Assembly: GCA_023213395.1 (NCBI GenBank) | Contig: CM041465.1 | Span: 85,691,741 to 85,755,740, forward strand | Reading direction: 5' to 3' | DNA length: 64,000 nt | Source of the DNA: Cycas panzhihuaensis | Taxonomy: Eukaryota > Cycadophyta | Part shown: positions 44,531 to 53,800 of the stretch, one piece after another | Layout of the letters: each line of letters starts with the position of its first letter | How positions within the stretch are numbered: position 1 is the stretch's first letter | Notes under the pieces: generated by a model | Seen by the model: the letters and a program-made list of their open reading frames with translations, nothing else | Database searches by the model: none | What the model was told of the DNA's origin: nothing | Position numbers and translations under genes: made by a program

Positions 44531-47009
44531 CTATCGCATGGATGGAAGCATCTTGTTGGCCAAGAGCTTTGAGAAGAAGAACACGTTGCTCGTGGCGCTT
44601 CTCAAGGCGTCCATCAAGGACATTCCATGGCGACGGTGTAGAGCTCGTCAACGATAGAAAAGGGCTTACCCTTCCCTGTGGGTTGGGTAAGCGCCCTTCT
44701 AAAGTCGAATCGACCGGCGACGGAATAGTCTTGGGAAGGCGGAATCTCGGGAGGAATAGCTTCGGGAGGAGGATCAAGGTGAGATGTGGATGAAGAGGCA
44801 CCACCGCCTCTTTAGCGCCTGGGACCCAAGTTAAGGCATATAACGGGGTGGTCTCAAGCAATTGGACAACCTTCTTTCCCTTATAGCGGGACTGCGAAGG
44901 TGATGGAGCACGGCGGTCAGGGGAGCGCGAAGGGGAAGATGACCTTCGCGCACCCTTCCCTCTACCATGCGAAGGGCGAGGATCGGGAGATCTATCCCGA
45001 TTCTGACTGTATCTTTGCTGAACATCGCGACCACGTTCCCCATGTTTGGGGAACGGGTCTCTATAAACAGGCTGGTCGAGGTTGGGCCTCGACGTTCGCC
45101 TAGGGGACGAGTCGCGTGGCGGAGCATCGCGTGGGTGCTGGGCCCGGCAACGCGCGTCGTCATGGAAGCACTCCCCGTGGATAGAACACCACCTCTTCTC
45201 GAGGGGAGGATCGATCCTCCTTGCTTGAGAAGACTGGGTGTTACCCCCTTTGGGGGGCATCGCACGAGAAGTTTGCTGAACAGGTCTATGGGAGGTAGGC
45301 GATGAAAGAGGTTGGAGCTTAAGCTCCTTCATCGTGCGCTCGAATGAGCGAATGGCGGAGGTAAGGGGATCTAAGGTCCTCTCAGTCGGGTGAGAGGTGG
45401 TCCTAGCGGGCTGCGAAGGGGTAGTCTCCTTCGCTGGAGGAGGCGCCTCACGACGTTGTGAGGGCTTGGGAGGTTTCTTGAGTCCAGCTTGGATCTCAAT
45501 AGCCTCCAAAGCTAAACACCTCGAGATGGCAGAGTCACACGTGGTTGCCCCCATCTTGAGGACTTCCACATGCACCTCGGGCGGCGCGTTGACAAAGAGA
45601 TCCTCTTCAACTCCTCGCAATGTGGCCTCGGTGGAGTGTAGGTGGTCGTGAAAGCGTCGCACAATGTCAAGGTTCATCTCATCGTGGCCTTGTTTGGGCG
45701 ACAGAGGCGCCTTCATTCCGCTCTCGAATGGGCGCACTACGTCAAAATAGTTGACGAACTCGTCCACTAGCTGTTGGAATGGGGAGTTCGAATGGGAAGC
45801 AGAGAACCACTTGAGGGCGTCGCCCGCAAGGATCGCGGAAGAGCTTCATCAAGATGTGGTCGTGGGCCCAATAGTCAATGCACGCCATGGAAAAGTCGCA
45901 CATGCTCGGTGGGGTCCTGCGACGAAGTCCCATCAAATTTGGGGACTTCAGGAGGGTGAGGCGGCAAGTTAGTCCTCAACGCCTCAACGGACAGAGGCGT
46001 CGACCTATAGTCCATGAAAGGACGTGTCCTTGCCTGGGCTAAGGGATCGACAACCGGCAAAGGAACGGATGGGGGTGGCGGTCCCATCCCTCCTTGAGGA
46101 AACACCCCTTGTGGGAAGGGGGTCTGCGGGTAGATGTTCGGAAAGGAGGCGCGCTCCTCAGGCCGACGCAGCAGCAGGAGTCGCTACCGGACGTCGAAGC
46201 AGGGGTGAGGGACGGGTTTTGCCCATATGGGCCACCCGTAGGGTGGCGCGACCCCATATGGGTGCAACGTCCACCCATGACAGGAGGTGGTTTCCCTTGC
46301 CCGCCCCCAAGGTTGTGACGCAGCACAGGGGCACGAAAGAGAAGGACCACCAACCGTTCGACATACGTAGGAGTGGGTCCTACATGGTTGGCGGGCGCTA
46401 AGGAGGCCTCGAGGCTCACTAGGGAACGCGCGGCGCCACGTTCGGCGGTGGCACGTGGCGTTTGGTTTGAGCAAGGCATACTAACCCCGAGTTGAGGGAA
46501 AGATGCGCTTGCGCGGTCCAGGAAGTGGGACCACGACTAGGAACTGCAAACGCAACACTCGCCTTAGAGCCGGGTAGACACGGCATGGGACGTGTGTGTG
46601 CGCGGGCGACGTATCAATCGTCGTAGATGACGTGGGCACGGATGAGGAAGACGCCACGCTGCGTAGCATCTCAGATAACCATCTAGGAGGCGGTTGGCGA
46701 ACCGCTTTCGAAAGTACTGCCAAGCGCCTCGGCCGCGTCGGGAGGGGTATCCTCATAGCCATACGAGGTCGAAGGGACTTCGGTAGGGGACCTCAGGCGC
46801 CTCGTAAGGCTCGCCAGCTGAGGTGGCGGGTCTCACAGTAGCCGGGTCTTCCGCCGCATGAGTGGAAGGCTCAAAATCTTCGGGGTGGAAATGGTCATCA
46901 GGGTAATAGATGGAATCCTCGCCTCACGGTGGATTCCGGAGCAGACGAAGGGAACTCATGAGTTCTCAAGTCATGGCATGGTAGGCCCAATCGGACGGTA
47001 ACCTTCCAT
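44418..47009 (-). pseudogene. gag: Tat-M3 gag
   Basis: The start ATG is at 47009. The first third is broken by indels. From 45767 to 44418 a 449-codon frame is open: MDEFVNYFDVVRPFESG (gag core end), EVHVEVLKMGATTCDSAISR, EAIEIQAGLKKPPKPSQRRE, a zinc-knuckle-like WCSIHGECFHDDARC (Cys, His, His, Cys), an Arg/Ser/Pro-rich stretch likely to bind nucleic acid (RSSSPSRSPDRRAPSPSQSR), and the gag-protease junction. This is the longest surviving frame of the family here. The gag core N-terminal half (ALRTNLPPHPPEVPKFDGTS) is in another frame near 45960-46020. Confidence 0.82.
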
Positions 47010-47260
47010 TGCCGAAACGGGCTCGACGATGGAATGAAGCGCGACGATTGGTCTTCTAACAATGGCGAAACCCCGCAAGCCAGCGCGAGAACGCGTCGAT
47101 GCAACGCCCGCGAGCGTGGTTAGAGAGAGCGGAAAGGAAAAGGAAGGAAAGCACTGCAAACCCGTTGGGGGTTGCCCAACTCAAAACACAAAATGCGAGC
47201 CTACCTAAAGGCAAGAGCACCAACACGAAGGGGAAGCGGATCTAGCTCCCTTGCTGGCAG

Positions 47261-47278
47261 TCCCCAGTATGGTCGCCA
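47261..47278 (-). other. Tat-M3 primer binding site
   Basis: On the minus strand TGGCGACCATACTGGGGA, one base inside the LTR edge TTTCA. Best preserved of the four and the reference for the family. Confidence 0.8.
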
Positions 47279-47279
47279 G

Positions 47280-48298
47280 TGAAACGCCTATGAGGTGATG
47301 TTGCATGCCTCTTACAAGAGTAAGAGATGGTAGAGCCTCATGCAAAAAGGTGAGATGGAAATGGTTCCTTGCAATGGTTTTCTTGGTAAAAATCCTCTTG
47401 GAAGCTTTCAATGTGTGTGAAGAGGAGGGATGCTTGTATTGGGGTCTGAGGGGGGGCAAGAATGGCCTGTATCTCCAAAGAATAGCGACCCTTGATGCCT
47501 CGCCCCACCATGTAGCAAGATGTCTCTTATCACTGTTTTTGTTCTTTGTCTCTTTGTGAAGAAAATGCTCTAGGAAAGTTGAAAAGTGAGGTGAATAATC
47601 AAGCCAATGAATGAAAAAATGGTTTTTATGTCTTGAGTGAAGCAGTGAGCGTTGGGGCCTCGGGCGCCCAACGTTAGAGCCACGGCAGCTTCGCCGAAAA
47701 ATCGCGCACCGTCGCGTGTTTCTTTTTTAAATTTTAAGCGATTATCGCGATAAACTTAGCATCGCTAAGTTTATCATGATGACCGGTACCGCCTCGAACT
47801 CCAGCATCGCTTAATTTATCACAGACGGAACCGAAACCCAAAAATGTAAAATTAAAGTAAGAAATCGTCTTTAAGGTAAAATCATGAGTTAAACTCAAAA
47901 TACATCAGTCAAGAGCAGTTTTAGGTCATGGGCATGTGCTCAAACGGTGCAAAAAGACCTAACTAAGGGTTAAACCGGGCTTAGGAAGGGTTCGCAACAT
48001 AAGCGGACGCCATAACACGCATAAACAGTAGGCAAAAGCATCCCGAAAGACCATGGAGACGTCGTGGGTGGTTGTACGCCATACGGTGTCGACTACCGTG
48101 AATGCCCCATTGTGAGTCGTCATAGGCTAAAAGGTGCCGTTAGCACATGCATAATGAACAAGCAATCAAGCAGTATATGGACAGCACATGTCAATCAAAC
48201 CATTCCCACCATCGCAATGATCATAAGTAAGCAAAGTAAAGGCATACACCTGCACAAACACGGTCGATGTGTCGCAAGTCCATTCCCGATAATGGAAA
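47280..48298 (-). repeat. Tat-M3 5' LTR, internally deleted
   Basis: Only about 1.0 kb. After the inner edge TGAAACGC (47280-47287) it jumps to CTATGAGGTGATGTTGC, equivalent to position 41146 of the 3' LTR, so about 1.5 kb is missing. The remainder is colinear with 41146-42160. An 11-base perfect inverted repeat GATAAACTTAG / CTAAGTTTATC with a 5-base loop lies at 47749-47775. Confidence 0.85.
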
Positions 48299-48950
48299 TG
48301 AGTTGCTAACGGATCTAGGAAAATGTGCGCCATTACGCACTTTCTGATACCAATTATGAGAAAACATCTAAAAGGTTTTCTAGGTTTGATAGGATATTAT
48401 AAAAAGTTTATCAGGGGGTATGCATACATATCTGGACCCCTGGAAAAATTGTTGAAAAAGAATATTGAATGGGCATGGATAGAAGAACAACAACGAGCAT
48501 TCAAAACATTGAAACAAGCCATTGTAGCAGTACCTATACTGCGATTCCCAGATTGGAAGAAGACTTTTCACGTGCATGTGGATGCGTCGCAATACACTAT
48601 TGGATGCGTATTGGTACAACCCAGTGACGATAAAACAGATTATCCAATCTACTTCACCAGTCAGAAACTTACGAGAGCTGAGAAAAATTATACAATGACA
48701 GAGAGAGAAGCACTCGACATGGTCTATGTATTGCAAAAGTTTTGACACTATTTATTATTAAATCCATTCTTATTTTCGTTGATCACCAAGCGCCGATGTA
48801 TTTGGTAAATAAACTGATTATGCGAGGGAGAATCAGCAGGTGGTTGATGTTGTTTCAAGAATTTTCTTTCAAAATCATCGTGAAACCCGGTAAAGCCCAT
48901 ATCATTCCCAATCAGTTGTCGAGAATTGAAAACGGAGAAAAGGCGATGGG
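48299..48950 (+). pseudogene. pol: Gypsy-B RT end and RNase H
   Basis: The RT connection KHLKGFLGLIGYYKKFIRGY (48363-48420) and PLEKLLKKNIEWAWIEEQQR are followed by the RNase H: FHVHVDASQYTIGCVLVQPS (catalytic Asp in HVDAS), then [17 protein letters not shown] with the Glu. A stop at 48743 and a frame change separate the last part, [29 protein letters not shown] and IPNQLSR. Continues the part ending at 39632. Confidence 0.87.
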
Positions 48951-50265
48951 GGTGCCAGACGATTTTCCAGATGCAGCTCTGTTCAGCGTGGAAGTAGTTC
49001 CAACGGACTGGTATGAGGGAATACCAGAATATCTAGCGACCGGAGAAGTACCAGCAGAGTTAGATCGCATGGGAAAGAGAAATTTTATCAGAAAAACGGA
49101 GCCTTATCAACTCATCAGTGGAGAGTTATACAAATTGGGGCCAAACAACATATTACGACGTTGTGTTCGACAATATGAGATAAACCAGATCATGTCGCAG
49201 GCGCACAAAGGAGTAGCGGGTGGCCACATGGGGAAATTGGCCACATGGCATAAGATTTTAATGTCTGGGTTCTGGTGGCCATCTATGTTCAAGGATGTCA
49301 AAAAATGGATTCAAGCCTGTAACTATTGCCAACGAGTGGGGAAACCTAATCGACAAGATTTCCAACCTTTACATCCCATATTACTTTTGGCACTGTTCAA
49401 GAAATGGGGTCTCGACTTCGTGGGGCCAATCAAACCAGTCGCACGTAGATCAAAAGCTCGATACATCTTGGTGGCAACCGACTACACGACAAAGTGGGTA
49501 GAAGCGCACGTATTACGAAAAGCTGACAGAATTCACAGTGAGATTTCTGTATGAGGTAGTGATTACACGATTTGCATGCCCCTTGGAGATCATAAGTGAC
49601 CAAGGCGCCCACTTCCTCAATCAAACTATCAAAACATTGACATCAACCTTTATGATTAGCCATCGAAAATCTACTCCATACTACCCCAGAGCCAATGGTC
49701 AAGTAGAGAGCTCAAATAAGATAATCGAAAATTGCTTGCAGAAGATATGCGACATCGGCAGATCTGATTGGGTCGAGAAATTACCATTTGTGCTATGGGT
49801 ATTTCGAATGACATACAAGAGGTCAATCGGACAGACTCCATTCCAGCTTGTATATGGCACGGAAGCCATTCTCCCGACAGAATTTGAGATACCTAGTCTA
49901 CGAGTTGCGATACAATGTTGATTAGATGGCCTCCAGTCTTTGGAACGACGATTAGAAGACTTAGTACGACTGGAAGAGAAATGACACCTAGTAAACTGGT
50001 TGCAACATGTGGAGAAGCAGCGATAAAAAGCATGGCATGACTGCCATCTACGGAAACCTCAATTCAACGAAGGTGATTAAGTGTTGCTGTATGATAACAA
50101 ATTTAAAATGCACCCCAGAAAACTCAAGATGCGGTGGTTGGGACCATACATCGCAGAACAAATCTTTGAGAATGGATCGGTGCAGCTTCGAGAGATCGAG
50201 AACCTCTGCTACCAACTCGAGTAAACGGTAGTAGACTCAAGCCATATATCGAGTAGCCCAGTGTA
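48951..50265 (+). pseudogene. pol: Gypsy-B integrase
   Basis: The HHCC zinc region reads [20 protein letters not shown] ... CNYCQRV (49200-49340). The catalytic core has WGLDFVGPI (first Asp, near 49410), IISDQGAHFLNQ (second Asp, near 49590) and NGQVESSNK (Glu, near 49695), with one frameshift near 49540. YKRSIGQTPFQLVYGTEAIL follows. After a stop at 49918, the C-terminal part reads KAWHDCHLRKPQFNEGD, stop, LLYDNKFKMHPRKLKMRWLG and NGSVQLREIENLCYQLE. The triad is complete; few breaks compared with Tat-P1. The 3' LTR is not seen; tRNA-like repeat units begin at 50264. Confidence 0.88.
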
Positions 50266-51140
50266 ACGAACTGTCACACCAAAACCTCAAGGTGTTGGTG
50301 AGGGACCCCACCAAGTAGACCATTACCTCCCTCCCAATTCAAATGGGCTAGCCCTGCCTAGCTCTACTTTCACCGACATTCATGCGCCCCACAGGCCTCG
50401 ACTACGATGGCGTTTTACGCATTGGTGACGTTTGGCGCGTCACTCTATTGCCCCCATAAGCGGTGTTGCCCCCACAGGATTTGAACCCAGGTCTTGGCTC
50501 TTATACCACTTATAACGAACCGTTACACCAAAACCTCGAGGTGTTAGTGAAGAGGGCCCCCCACCAAGTAGACCATTACCGTCTACTGGGCCCTCTTCAC
50601 TAATACCTTGAGGTTTTGGTGTAACGCTCGTTGGCACGAGTCAAGACCGGGTTCAAATCTATGGGGCAACACCGCTGGATGGGGGTGACACACCAAATGT
50701 CGCCGATGCAAAACGTTGGGGCCTTCGTGCACATGAACGCCATGGAAAGCGAGCTGGCCTATTCGGTGGCCTGGGTGAAGACCTCTTCGCCTTCACCTCG
50801 AGGCTTTTAGTGTAACCGCTCTGCTACAAGTGTAGATGAGGTCAGCTACCCTTGTCCGGGTTTTAGCCTTGAGTTGTGCAAAAACAGTATCATAGCCAAG
50901 ACCCGGGTTCAAATCCCATGGGGGCAACATCGCTTATGGGGACGGTGGGGTGACGCGCCAAACGTCGCCGATGAGCAAAACGCCATCGTAGTCGGGGCCT
51001 GTGGGGCGCATGAACACTGGTGAAAGCGGGGCTAGGCGGGGCTAGCCAGTTTGAACCGGGGAGGAGGTAATGGTCTACTTGGTGGGGGGCCCTCTTCACT
51101 AACACCTCGGGGTTTTGGTGTAATGGTTCATTACACCTGA
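50264..51140. repeat. Cluster of units with tRNA-like promoter boxes (SINE-like)
   Basis: Three units of roughly 200-250 bp, one on minus (50264-50530, with a tail fragment to 50584) and two on plus (about 50585-50820 and 50890-51140). Each carries GGTTTTGGTGTAACGGTT-like sequence (A-box-like) and, about 35 bases on, GGGTTCAAATCC (B box: 50477-50487 minus, 50649-50660 plus, 50905-50917 plus), followed by a shared body with GGGGGCAACACCGCTTATGG and GGTAATGGTCTACTTGGTGG. The spacing and boxes resemble a Gln-type tRNA 5' region, as in tRNA-derived SINEs. Each unit also ends in the head motif, so tandem growth is likely. No tRNA cloverleaf is supported. Confidence 0.6.
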
Positions 51141-51369
51141 CCTATGAGGATCAGCTGGTTGTACCATATTATATTGCATGAAGTTGAGGCACAATCAAAT
51201 GCCTTGATACCGAGCCATGATCCAGTTCGGTATGGATACAAAAGGAGGAAAAAAAAAAATGGAAAAAATTAAAAAACAACCGTAACTCATCACAGACATA
51301 AGAAAGAGCATCATAATCTGAGAAAATCAGAGGGAAATTCAATAGCATACAAGCAAAATACGATATCAT
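51141..51369. other. No gene seen
   Basis: AT-rich spacer with an A-rich run at 51246-51260. Nothing recognised. Confidence 0.4.
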
Positions 51370-51740
51370 TACCAAAAAGGTATGTTACCAGGTATGTACA
51401 GTTGAAAAAGTAATCAAAATTAAAAAATACACTATACGTACCAAGGAAATACACTGAAGTACGCACAGTTCAAAAAGTGACTCGAAATTACACGATACAT
51501 ACCTAAAAAGTACACAGTTAGGTACGCACAGTGTAAACAAATTTTAAGTGGCTCAAATACATTATATGTATTTGAAAAGTACGTAAGTAGGTATGCACTG
51601 TGCAAAGAAAAGTAAGTTAAATGACTACATTATACGTACCAAAAAAGTACATAGTCAGGTACGCACTGTGGAAAATATACTCAAGTGTTTAGTTATATTT
51701 TACGTACCAAGAACGTACGTAATCGAGTACGCATAATAGA
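51370..51740. repeat. GTAC-rich tandem repeat, period about 67 bp
   Basis: A degenerate unit with GGTACGCAC(A/T)GTG followed by TACGTACC and AAAAGTAC recurs. The GGTACGCAC-like core starts at 51391, 51458, 51521, 51590, 51659 and 51726, spacing 63-69 bp. Both halves are rich in self-complementary TACGTA/GTAC, so each unit can fold. It lies 300 bp upstream of the decayed ORF at 52021. Sparse GGTACG motifs occur again at 53290-53740. Confidence 0.85.
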
Positions 51741-52020
51741 GACTCTTAACACTATACATACCGAGGGCATGTATAAGATAAAATTCTATAAAAAGACAAA
51801 TCATTATATACCTATGAGCATTCCCGTGCAATAGGTAGAGCGGAACGGACTCCAAAAAATTCGCTAGACACCCGTACGGCACGAACGTAAAGAATTCGTC
51901 CGGTACGCATCTCAGTACGCAGAGACACAAAAATGGTAAGCGTTCCTCAGAGGTACGTATGTAGGGTTCTGATTTGTACGCTTAGGTTTTCTTTCTTATC
52001 TCTGGAACTCCACAGCCAGT
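51741..52020 (+). other. Leader upstream of the 52021 ORF
   Basis: No gene. Contains further GTACG motifs (51870-51985) and a pyrimidine-rich stretch before the ATG at 52021. Confidence 0.4.
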
Positions 52021-53120
52021 ATGAGGACAGCAAGGTGCCAGGAGGCTTACATACCGAAGCTCAAGCAGGAGCTACAAGCCCTACCAGCTCCATTCCAAGC
52101 TAGGGTTAAGCAAGCAGGTTGGGGAGACTACATTTACTATAACCCTATGTACTATGACCCTGAACTTATAGACTAAATCCTAATGGCCCTGAAGGAGGAC
52201 AGCAGGAAGGCCAAAATGGATGCAGACATAGTCCATACCATCACCAGACTTCCCAATGAAGGAGAGGTTCTACTAGGAACAAAAAGGTCAGAAGTGGACC
52301 AAGAAATGTGGTTGAGAGAATTATTCCAACCCAACACTCAGATTATGTTTGGCGAGATCCCTGTAGCATACATCATGGATGCTAGACTTTAGTAGGTGGC
52401 CAAAGTGATCAATTCTAGGTTTTTGTCCAAACGGAAATACACCTACATTCAGGGAGGCATGATGTAGGTGTTGTTGAAAATCTGAGATGGGGAAAAGATG
52501 AATTGGTCCGAATTCTTGGCGGAAAATATGAGGGAGCAGTTAAAGGAGATTAGGATACACCCATTCTGCCATCCTCATTACTTTTGGTAATTTTATTCTA
52601 CCAGTGTCCAGAGGTGCAGCTGCCTAGGACTACTATCTCTCCTCGAGAGCTAATCATCAAATAGTGGGCAGCAGAATTTCCAGACATAGTGAACAGCCCA
52701 GAAGCAAAGAGAAAAGTACAAAGATAAATGCAAAAAGTACTCACCTGGTTACAGAAGGCACCAGGCACACCCATTTCCCTTCGGATAAAACATGTTGTCC
52801 ATCGACGAGGCAAGAAGAAGAAGGGAGAAGAAGAACCAAAGGAGGAGGAAGAAGAAGCAGAGGCCTCCTCGGAAGAATGGGAAGACTTTCCACATGCAAC
52901 AAAGGCAGGGGAACCTTCAACACCTCCTACACCACAGGACAAAGCGGGACCTATAATTCAAATGATTAAGGAAATGGAGGAAGGGTATAAAGCTGAGATA
53001 GCTGCCCTTCAGGATAAAATAAAAGAGAAGGATGCTATTATTGCTACCCTGGCATAGATAAATGAGGAGATTTTGGGAGGACAGAGGCAGAGGCGCCTTG
53101 AGACAGTGGGGAGGGATACC
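52021..53120 (+). pseudogene. Decayed unrecognised ORF, about 350 residues
   Basis: From the ATG at 52021 one frame runs to about 52590 with stops at 52174, 52390, 52393, and further TAG, TGA and TAA to 52590. All could derive from Gln, Arg or Trp codons by C-to-T or G-to-A change. The frame then shifts and continues to 53057 with two more stops. Visible parts: a globular start (QELQALPAPFQARVKQAGWG, DYIYYNPMYYDPELID), an ISPRELII segment, a basic KKKK patch, a Glu-rich stretch at about 52815-52870, and a coiled-coil-like tail (GYKAEIAALQDKIKEKDAII). I do not recognise the family. Flanking repeats and decay suggest part of a mobile element (gag-like tail composition), but no pol is attached. 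Confidence 0.6.
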
Positions 53121-53800
53121 CTGAAATTTTGAAAATTTTTGAGTTTTGTTGAGCAAGGATGCTCAAACCCATAACTGTTGACCCGGGATAGATGTTGGAG
53201 TCTAAAATGATCCTATGGCTGTGAGAGGACCAGAGGTAGGTCAGGTAACCTGAGTTATGTAGGTACAGACCATACGGAGGTACGCACGAGGCAAAACAGT
53301 AGAGAAATTGGCATTTTGGGTATGTATGATAGGTACGTACCTGGAACGGGTATGTATGATAGATATGTACCAACGACGGAGCAGGCCGGCGGCGGTATGC
53401 ATCACTCAAAGGGACCAGTGAAGACATATTGAGTTGTCAGACATACTACAGATGTACGGATACAAAGGTTAATTAATTAAGTGCCTAAACAAGTGATTAA
53501 AGGAAAAGGTACGTATGGTTGAAGGGGTACAATTATGACAAGCAGTCATAACCCTTCAGCCAAAAGGTACCAACATGAGTACTTAAGGAGGTACGCATGA
53601 ACCACCAAGTGAGGGTGAGAGCCGATTATCATAGGTATGCAAAGGTGCGGAAGCCAGCACGGATGACAGCCGATTGGAGCGGCCTTTGTATGATAAGTAC
53701 CATCCGGTACACATATGTAACAGAAGGAATGTATGCTGCTAGGATGCTCAGGAATGCATTCTAGCCTCTATGTAATTGAACTGTTTACTTAATAAAAGGA
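53121..53800 (+). other. GTAC-rich 3' flank of the decayed ORF
   Basis: No gene. GGTACG/GTATGTA motifs recur (53290-53390, 53505-53620, 53630-53740). AATAAA at 53791-53796 would be a plausible poly(A) signal for a transcript of the 52021 ORF. Confidence 0.45.

Larger units (their letters stand above)
39633..48298 (-). mobile_element. Tat-M3: non-autonomous Tat copy with both LTRs
   Basis: Minus-strand order: 5' LTR (48298-47280, internally shortened), primer site, gag (47009 down), protease, linker, tandem 84-bp units, 3' UTR, short 3' end, 3' LTR (42166-39633). RT, integrase, both RNases H and the antisense ORF are all absent. It lies inside the RT gene of Gypsy-B. The left flank is GATTG (39628-39632); the right flank reads TGAGTTGC after GGAAA (48294-48298), so the terminal CA and the duplication are imperfect on that side. 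Confidence 0.87.

Noticed and set aside
47280-48298. A solo or foreign LTR next to Tat-M3
   Set aside because: It is followed by the primer site and gag of Tat-M3 and is colinear with its 3' LTR apart from one deletion, so it is the 5' LTR.
50477-50917. True tRNA genes suggested by GGTTCAAATCC
   Set aside because: No acceptor, D or anticodon stem can be formed around the boxes; the sequence is only tRNA-derived.
52021-53120. A functional host gene
   Set aside because: At least eight in-frame stops and a frameshift, and repeat-rich flanks. Kept only as a decayed unrecognised ORF.
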